From positions 11,789-61,521 of the forward strand of contig NHJO01000009.1 of the NCBI GenBank assembly GCA_002169695.1: a stretch of DNA of 49,733 nucleotides. Direction: 5' to 3'. The DNA comes from a bacterium TMED217. Its GTDB lineage: Bacteria > Fidelibacterota > Marinisomatia > Marinisomatales > UBA1611. Below the pieces are notes generated by a model. That model ran no database searches, had not been told where the DNA came from, and saw nothing but the letters and a program-made list of their open reading frames with translations. Shown one piece after another: positions 44,634-49,733 of this stretch. Position 1 is the first letter of the stretch. Each line of letters begins with the position of its first letter. A program made the position numbers and the translations under genes.

Positions 44634-45469
44634 GTGACGAAAAACAAAAATTAATAGATGAAGCTGTAAACAACGCTTTGGCTGGGGATGAAGATGCAAT
44701 TAATAATATTGAAGATCGAGTAACCAGAGCGAAAGCAAAAGCGGCTTTAGTTAAAGCAAAGCGTTCTGGTGTCCCCGTTGATAAAGACGAGTCTATTGCG
44801 AATGACCCTATTGCTATAGCGGTAGAAAAAGCTTTGGCTGGGGATGAAGATGCAATTAATAATATTGAAGATCGAGTAACCAGAGCAAAAGCAAAAGCGG
44901 CTCTAGTAAAGGCAAAAAGAGAAAAGCCAAATAATGAATCATCTAGTGTAAAAGATGATTTACCAAGCCCTGAAGAAACTTTAAATTTTAACCAGCTATT
45001 GTGCCAAAAAATAGCTGAAAAGTTCCCAGAATCAATTGATGTTGTACAAAATAAAGATTGGATTCAATTGAAACCGGAGAATTGGCTCGAAATTGCTACG
45101 TGGTTAAAAACTGATAAGGATTTAATTTTTGATTCTTTGCAGTGTAATACTGGTATGGACCTGGGAGAAGGCGTTTTGGAATCGCGATATAATTTGCATT
45201 CAATGAAACATTTACACTCGACAGAAATAAGAATAAAAGTCAATATTGAAAACCCAGATATTCCATCTGTGGAAAAAGTTTGGAGAGTTGCAGACTGGTT
45301 CGAAAGAGAAACGTATGATATGTTTGGAATAAACTTTACTGGTCATAGAGATTTAAGGCGTATTTTATTACCAGATGATTGGCAAGGTTGGCCTTTAAGA
45401 AAAGATTATGAAGAACAAGAAACATATCACGGAATTGTGGTTCCGAAGGTGAAAGAAGGATGGGAGTAG
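44630..45469 (+). CDS. nuoC: NADH-quinone oxidoreductase subunit C with duplicated N-terminal extension
   Basis: 279 residues from a TTG that overlaps the nuoB stop. The conserved 30 kDa-subunit domain occupies roughly 118-279: [60 protein letters not shown]. NuoC belongs to the hydrophilic arm and helps hold NuoB and NuoD. The first ~110 residues are an extension not needed by the family. It holds two near-identical copies of [20 protein letters not shown] plus [10 protein letters not shown], at about residues 16-45 and 68-97, charged and probably helical. The DNA repeat shows that the copies arose recently. nuoD starts 10 bases before its end. Confidence 0.94.
   Translation: MSDEKQKLIDEAVNNALAGDEDAINNIEDRVTRAKAKAALVKAKRSGVPVDKDESIANDPIAIAVEKALAGDEDAINNIEDRVTRAKAKAALVKAKREKPNNESSSVKDDLPSPEETLNFNQLLCQKIAEKFPESIDVVQNKDWIQLKPENWLEIATWLKTDKDLIFDSLQCNTGMDLGEGVLESRYNLHSMKHLHSTEIRIKVNIENPDIPSVEKVWRVADWFERETYDMFGINFTGHRDLRRILLPDDWQGWPLRKDYEEQETYHGIVVPKVKEGWE
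44675..44920 (+). repeat. tandem duplication (156-base period) in nuoC
   Basis: A segment of about 88 bases starting GCTTTGGCTGGGGATGAAGA at 44675 recurs at 44831, exactly 156 bases (52 codons) later. The first 56 bases of the copies are identical and only a few, mostly synonymous, changes follow. The spacer between copies is much less similar. Being in frame, the repeat adds 52 residues to the protein. Confidence 0.95.
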
Positions 45470-46581
45470 TACACGGGCAAGAAATGGTCCTAAATATTGG
45501 GCCTCAGCACCCCGCTACCCATGGTGTGCTTCGATTACAGGTAAAAACAGATGGAGAGATTATATCTGAGATTACTCCTTATTTGGGATATCTGCATCGA
45601 TGTTTTGAAAAACATTGTGAAAATGTTTCGTATGAACAAGTCATACCATTTACAGATCGCTGTGATTATTTAGCATCTATGACAATGAACTTTGGATATG
45701 TTGTAGCAATGGAACAACTTATGGAAATTAAAGTCAATGATAGAGTGCAATACATAAGGGTAATAATGGCAGAATTACAACGTATCGCAAGTCATCTCCT
45801 AGCAACAGGAGTTTTTGGCTTGGATTTGGGTGCTTTTACTCCTTTTCTTCATATGCTTAGAGATAGAGAGCGTATCATCGATCTATTTGAAATGACTTGC
45901 GGAGCAAGGTTATTATATAATTATATGTGGGTTGGAGGATTGAGCCATGATTTGCCAGCAGGCTTCGTTGAAGAGACCTTGCGGTTTTTAGATTATTTTG
46001 AGCCAAAGATTGATGAATTTGAAAATTTATTAGGTCACAATAAAATTTTTGTTGAGCGTACTGCAGACATAGGAATCATGCCTGCAGAGGTTGCAATTAA
46101 TTTTGGAGTTACAGGTCCAAACTTAAGAGCATCTGGTGTTAAATGGGATTTGAGAAAAGATGATCCTTACTCTGTTTATGATAGACTTGATTTTGATATT
46201 CCAACAGGACAGGGTATTAAGGGCTCGGTAGGTGATTCTTGGGATAGGTTTTATGTTAGGGTACAAGAAATTCGTGAGAGTGTAAAAATTGTTAGGCAAG
46301 CAATAGATCAGCTACCAAAAGAAGGTGATGTCCATCAGTCGATGCCTAAAAAAATCAGGCCGCCAAAGGGTTCTATATATAGCAGGACAGAATCTCCAAG
46401 AGGTGATTTGGGTTATTATATAGAAAGCGATGGTTCAGACACTCCGTATAGATTGAAAATGAGGTCTCCAGCATTTACTGCTTTAGGTGTATTAGATGAG
46501 ATTGCTGGTGGATGGTTAATGTCCGATGTCCTCGCAATTCTTGGGAGTCTTGATATAGTTCTTGGTGAGATTGATAGATGA
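45460..46581 (+). CDS. nuoD: NADH-quinone oxidoreductase subunit D
   Basis: 373 residues. NuoD is the 49 kDa-type subunit that forms the quinone pocket with NuoB. Signatures: MVLNIGPQHPATHGVLRL at the N-terminus (conserved His pair), YLGYLHRCFEKHCE, YEQVIPFTDRCDYLASM, ERIASHLL-like LQRIASHLLATGVF, FFEMTCGARLLYNY-type stretch, GPNLRASGVKWDLRKDDPY, and the C-terminal SDVLAILGSLDIVLGEIDR. It overlaps nuoC by 10 bases and nuoH by four. Confidence 0.97.
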   Translation: MGVVHGQEMVLNIGPQHPATHGVLRLQVKTDGEIISEITPYLGYLHRCFEKHCENVSYEQVIPFTDRCDYLASMTMNFGYVVAMEQLMEIKVNDRVQYIRVIMAELQRIASHLLATGVFGLDLGAFTPFLHMLRDRERIIDLFEMTCGARLLYNYMWVGGLSHDLPAGFVEETLRFLDYFEPKIDEFENLLGHNKIFVERTADIGIMPAEVAINFGVTGPNLRASGVKWDLRKDDPYSVYDRLDFDIPTGQGIKGSVGDSWDRFYVRVQEIRESVKIVRQAIDQLPKEGDVHQSMPKKIRPPKGSIYSRTESPRGDLGYYIESDGSDTPYRLKMRSPAFTALGVLDEIAGGWLMSDVLAILGSLDIVLGEIDR

Positions 46582-47651
46582 CAGTCGATTTTATCTTTGA
46601 TTTTTTAACAAGCCTATTAGATGGTTTTATAGGCTCTGACTATTTATTGATATTATCAATGCTAATACCGTGTTTGGCTATTTTTGGTTTTATCACTATT
46701 TATGCGCTTATAGTTATCTATGCAGAATTAAAAGTTTCTTCATTTATTCAAGACAAAGTTGGCCCAATGGGACAAGGGGTCGGGTTGCATGCTGGTAAAT
46801 GGGGATTGTTACAACCAATAGCTGACGCATTAAAACTATTATTAAAAGAAGATATAATACCATCAAGCGCTGATAAGCCTCTTTTTATTTTAGCTCCATT
46901 TATGATTTTCATTGGTGCTTTTATTAGTTTTATTGCTATTCCATTCGGTGAGTCAATTATTGTTGCGGATTTAAATATTGGTCTATTTTATATTCTTGGT
47001 GTTGGGTCAATCGCAGTTTTGTCTTTGATATTAGCTGGATGGGCATCTAATAATAAATGGTCATTATATGGTGGGATGAGATCAGCCGCTCAGATTGTAA
47101 GTTATGAGATTCCAGCTGGACTTTCATTAATTGTTGTCATTATGCTTGCTGGTACTTTAAATATGCAAGAGATAATTAGGTATCAGGCTGGAGGAATATT
47201 TAACTGGATTTTATTTGACAACCCTTTTGTTCCCATTGTTTTTATCATCTATTTTATTAGTGCACTAGCTGAAACAAATAGGACTCCTTTCGACCTACCA
47301 GAATCAGAGTCAGAATTAGTCGCTGGGTTTGCTACAGAATATTCAGGCATGCGTTATGCTTTTTTCTTCCTCAGTGAATATGCAAATATGTTTGTTGTAA
47401 GTGCTGTTGCAGCTGCTGGTTTTCTTGGTGGCTGGCATAGTCCAATATCTGGCTTTATGGATTCGCCTTCATGGGGTGTTTTTTGGATGATAGGTAAAAC
47501 TTTTTTCTTGATTTTTGTTATGATATGGCTTCGTTGGACTCTTCCTAGGCTTAGGGTTGATCAATTAATGAATGTATGTTGGAAAGTATTCCTTCCTATC
47601 TCTCTTATTAATATTTTTGGAGTCGCAATATGGACAGTCGTTTTTAATTAA
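46578..47651 (+). CDS. nuoH: NADH-quinone oxidoreductase subunit H
   Basis: 357 residues, eight membrane helices. NuoH connects the quinone tunnel to the proton-pumping arm. Signatures: YAELKVSSFIQDKVGPMGQG (the E/R-x-x-x-x-Q-x-R-x-GP region), GLLQPIADALKLLLKEDIIP, SAAQIVSYEIPAGLSLI, and ETNRTPFDLPESESELVAGF with the charged quinone-site loop. In the first motif the usual R-x-GP is K-V-GP, a mild substitution. nuoI follows after 11 bases, directly after nuoD, with no nuoE/F/G in between. Confidence 0.97.
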   Translation: MTVDFIFDFLTSLLDGFIGSDYLLILSMLIPCLAIFGFITIYALIVIYAELKVSSFIQDKVGPMGQGVGLHAGKWGLLQPIADALKLLLKEDIIPSSADKPLFILAPFMIFIGAFISFIAIPFGESIIVADLNIGLFYILGVGSIAVLSLILAGWASNNKWSLYGGMRSAAQIVSYEIPAGLSLIVVIMLAGTLNMQEIIRYQAGGIFNWILFDNPFVPIVFIIYFISALAETNRTPFDLPESESELVAGFATEYSGMRYAFFFLSEYANMFVVSAVAAAGFLGGWHSPISGFMDSPSWGVFWMIGKTFFLIFVMIWLRWTLPRLRVDQLMNVCWKVFLPISLINIFGVAIWTVVFN

Positions 47652-47662
47652 AAAGGTAGATT

Positions 47663-48244
47663 ATGAAAAGATACTTTACAGATATATTTGATAGTGTAAC
47701 TTCCATCGTGGGCGGTATGGGAATCACAATTATGCATTTATTTAAAGCAAGGAATGATAATGTAACGCTACAATACCCTGAGGAAAAATGGCCAAGACCT
47801 GAGAGGAATATTGGTTTTGAGCATAGCAGTTATAATGTAATTCGTTCTAGGCTTCATGTCGATATGGATGATTGCATTGGTTGTTTGAAATGTGAAAGGG
47901 CTTGTCCTGTTGATTGTATTAAAATTGAAACAGAAAAAGCGCCATTAAGAGGTGAGGACTTAAAGCAAATCAAACACAAAGGTATTACATCTAATGGAAC
48001 TAGGAAAGCATTAGTTGTTACAAGGTTTGATATTGATATGTCTGAATGTTGTTACTGTAACTTGTGTACTTATCCTTGTCCAGAGGAATGCATATTTATG
48101 ACTGGCGGCCCTAACGCTAAAAAGCATCCAATTGATTATGAGTTTTCTGAGCCTGATCGAAGTGATTTGATCTATCGGTTCGCAAAAAAGGGAGCCAAAG
48201 AAGGTTTAGAAAAAATGAACTCTGAAAATGAGGCTAAGGCATAG
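47663..48244 (+). CDS. nuoI: NADH-quinone oxidoreductase subunit I (2x[4Fe-4S] ferredoxin type)
   Basis: 193 residues. NuoI holds clusters N6a and N6b that pass electrons to NuoB. The two motifs are CIGCLKCERACPVDC and CCYCNLCTYPCPEEC, both complete (C-x2-C-x2-C-x3-C). An N-terminal amphipathic region (SIVGGMGITIMHLFKA) anchors it to the membrane arm, and YPEEKWPRPERNIGFEH matches the family. A 30-residue insertion (APLRGEDLKQIKHKGITS) separates the two motifs, longer than in many NuoI. Confidence 0.96.
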   Translation: MKRYFTDIFDSVTSIVGGMGITIMHLFKARNDNVTLQYPEEKWPRPERNIGFEHSSYNVIRSRLHVDMDDCIGCLKCERACPVDCIKIETEKAPLRGEDLKQIKHKGITSNGTRKALVVTRFDIDMSECCYCNLCTYPCPEECIFMTGGPNAKKHPIDYEFSEPDRSDLIYRFAKKGAKEGLEKMNSENEAKA

Positions 48245-48248
48245 TTAA

Positions 48249-48737
48249 ATGGCAGAATTTGTATTCTGGTTTATTGCGGCTTTAACGGTAATGTCTGCCG
48301 CTTTTGTTGTTTTAAATAATCAACTAATTTATTCTGCTGTTGCCCTTTTGTTCACGTTGTTTGGTATTGCTGGTCTATATGTTTTTTTATGGGCTGATTT
48401 TATTGCAGGTATTCAGATTCTTGTTTATGTAGGTGGTATTTTAGTATTAGTTATCTTTGGTATTATGTTAACAAATAAAATTAGATCAGTTAGAATATCT
48501 CATAAAAGTATTCAACAAGGAGTGGGTGGTGTTATTGCATTCTGGCTTTTTATATTCTTGTTTATCGCATTATCAAAAGCACCTTGGCTATTAAATGATT
48601 CAGTTGAGCCGAGCAGCACAGTTAGAGAGATAGGCATACTGTTACTTACAGATTTTTTACTTCCTTTTGAAATTATTTCAGTTTTATTGTTAGGTGCTCT
48701 TATTGGGGCAGCTGTTTTATCTAGAGGTAAGGCGTAG
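48249..48737 (+). CDS. nuoJ: NADH-quinone oxidoreductase subunit J
   Basis: 162 residues with five predicted membrane helices. NuoJ is part of the antiporter-like membrane arm next to NuoK. Conserved pattern: [53 protein letters not shown], in which A-D-F-I-A-G-x-Q-I-x-x-Y-V-G is diagnostic. The C-terminal helix carries [17 protein letters not shown]. It overlaps nuoK by one base through the TAGTG junction. Confidence 0.94.
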   Translation: MAEFVFWFIAALTVMSAAFVVLNNQLIYSAVALLFTLFGIAGLYVFLWADFIAGIQILVYVGGILVLVIFGIMLTNKIRSVRISHKSIQQGVGGVIAFWLFIFLFIALSKAPWLLNDSVEPSSTVREIGILLLTDFLLPFEIISVLLLGALIGAAVLSRGKA

Positions 48738-49042
48738 TGAATAGTCTTGATTCTTATTTATTCGTATCTGCAATGCTTTTTTGTTTAGGTATTTTTGGTG
48801 TAATTACAAGGCGTAATGCTATTGCGGTATTGATGGGCGTAGAACTAATACTTAATGCTGCGAACATTAATTTTATAGCATTTTCAAAATTTAATGGAAT
48901 GAATTTAGATGGTCATATTTTTGGGTTATTGGTAATCGTCTTGGCAGCTGCAGAAGCTGCTGTCGCTTTAGCGATAATAATTAATATTTATAATAATATG
49001 AACACTATAAATGTGGATGATGCCGCGGAGCTTAAACAATGA
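48737..49042 (+). CDS. nuoK: NADH-quinone oxidoreductase subunit K
   Basis: 101 residues, three membrane helices, with a GTG start. NuoK has the conserved acidic residues for proton transfer in [19 protein letters not shown] (Glu within helix 2) and [16 protein letters not shown] (Glu within helix 3). [15 protein letters not shown] is also typical. Its stop overlaps the nuoL ATG by four bases. Confidence 0.96.
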   Translation: MNSLDSYLFVSAMLFCLGIFGVITRRNAIAVLMGVELILNAANINFIAFSKFNGMNLDGHIFGLLVIVLAAAEAAVALAIIINIYNNMNTINVDDAAELKQ

Positions 49043-49733
49043 TGGATAATATGATGATTGCTCTGCCATTATTGATTCTATTTTTACCGTTAGTTTCATT
49101 TATTATCCTAATATTTTTTGGAAAAAAACTGCCAAGACAGGGAGATTGGATAGCAGTAGGCTCTATTGTAACAACATTTTTCTTTGCTGTCTATTTATTC
49201 ATTCAAATGATTTTAGCATATGACCCTGGATTTAGCCATGGTGTTAGTTTTTCATGGATTGATCTAGATGCATTTAAGATTGAACTTGGTATTCTTGTTG
49301 ACAATTTAACAATTATCATGCTTTTGATTGTTACATTGGTCTCAAGTTGTACACATATATTTTCTCTTGAATATATGAAAGACGATATTCGTTATAATCG
49401 TTATTATGCATATTTAGGATTATTTACTTTTTCTATGAATGGGATCGTTTTAGCTGATAATCTTATTTCTATGTACATGTCGTGGGAGCTAGTTGGTGTT
49501 AGTTCATATTTACTTATTGGCCATTGGTTTGAAAAAGATAGTGCTGCTAACGCAAGCAAAAAAGCATTTCTAACAAATAGGGTGGGTGATATTGGCTTTT
49601 TCATAGGAATTATGTTATTATATACTGCAGTGGGTTCGTTTGCTTTTGGACCAATATTTGAATCTATAGGGGGTGGTAGTTCAATAGCTGGTCTTACATT
49701 GACTTTGGCTGGTTTAGGAATATTTATGGGTGC
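49039..49733 (+). CDS. nuoL: NADH-quinone oxidoreductase subunit L (5' part)
   Basis: Starts at the ATG overlapping the nuoK stop and runs off the right edge after about 231 residues, with no stop. It is a proton-pumping antiporter-like subunit. Visible family blocks: [42 protein letters not shown] (in its parts), [40 protein letters not shown] with the conserved Glu, and [16 protein letters not shown] full NuoL is over 600 residues, so most of the gene lies outside; nuoM and nuoN probably follow. Confidence 0.95.
   Translation, partial: MMDNMMIALPLLILFLPLVSFIILIFFGKKLPRQGDWIAVGSIVTTFFFAVYLFIQMILAYDPGFSHGVSFSWIDLDAFKIELGILVDNLTIIMLLIVTLVSSCTHIFSLEYMKDDIRYNRYYAYLGLFTFSMNGIVLADNLISMYMSWELVGVSSYLLIGHWFEKDSAANASKKAFLTNRVGDIGFFIGIMLLYTAVGSFAFGPIFESIGGGSSIAGLTLTLAGLGIFMG

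Overview
The window is strongly AT-rich and almost fully coding, with short intergenic gaps, many 1-4 base gene overlaps and frequent TTG start codons. It reads as a streamlined Gram-negative marine bacterium of the FCB superphylum. I infer Candidatus Marinimicrobia (SAR406) as the best guess, from a secreted protein ending in a dockerin-like EF-hand pair, a DUF3098-type protein, a COX24/AURKAIP1-type mini ribosomal protein beside an HU gene, relaxed lipoprotein signals, and an outer-membrane and capsule gene set. No 16S rRNA is present, so the taxonomic call is inference.

Layout. (1) 1-2000: small accessory genes (end of a membrane protein, a small lipoprotein, a secreted DNRLRE-plus-dockerin protein, a 53-residue membrane protein), tRNA-Asp with its terminator, and a DUF3098-like protein. 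(2) 2050-9200: mltG, a UvrD/PcrA helicase, a Fur-family regulator, a GNAT acetyltransferase, an outer-membrane barrel, and a cobalamin riboswitch driving a beta-propeller lipoprotein (BtuG-like). (3) 9289-20394: a same-strand housekeeping run: NlpC/P60 peptidase, HNH nuclease, trpS, scpA, scpB, an rluB-type gene, cmk, rpsA, a YbbR-domain protein, tsaD and a vWA-like membrane protein. (4) 20437-35662: a surface polysaccharide locus: ugd, rfbC, rfbB, rfbA, a Wza-type exporter, a Wzz co-polymerase fused to an N-terminal HTH, a flippase, an O-antigen ligase/polymerase, a methyltransferase (minus), a GT4 glycosyltransferase, a Wzi-like barrel (minus), a polyprenyl-phosphate sugar transferase, and a UDP-glucuronate 4-epimerase (minus). 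(5) 35729-43571: serS, plsC, rfaE2, an MltD-like LysM transglycosylase, HU, the COX24 mini-protein, xseA, xseB, nadK, and proline dehydrogenase (minus). (6) 43725-end: respiratory complex I, nuoA-B-C-D-H-I-J-K-L, running off the right edge and lacking nuoE, F and G between D and H.

How the genes work together. The polysaccharide locus covers precursor synthesis (UDP-GlcA/UDP-GalA and dTDP-sugars), lipid-linked initiation, one sugar transfer, flipping, polymerisation, chain-length control, export and surface assembly. The cell-wall genes (mltG, NlpC/P60, MltD-like) are scattered. Proline dehydrogenase and complex I both feed the quinone pool.

The most interesting items are the riboswitch-controlled beta-propeller lipoprotein, whose longest ORF wrongly extends into the riboswitch; the HTH-Wzz fusion; and the near-identical 156-base-period duplication inside the N-terminal extension of NuoC. 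I saw no CRISPR array, insertion sequence, prophage or clearly new defence system.
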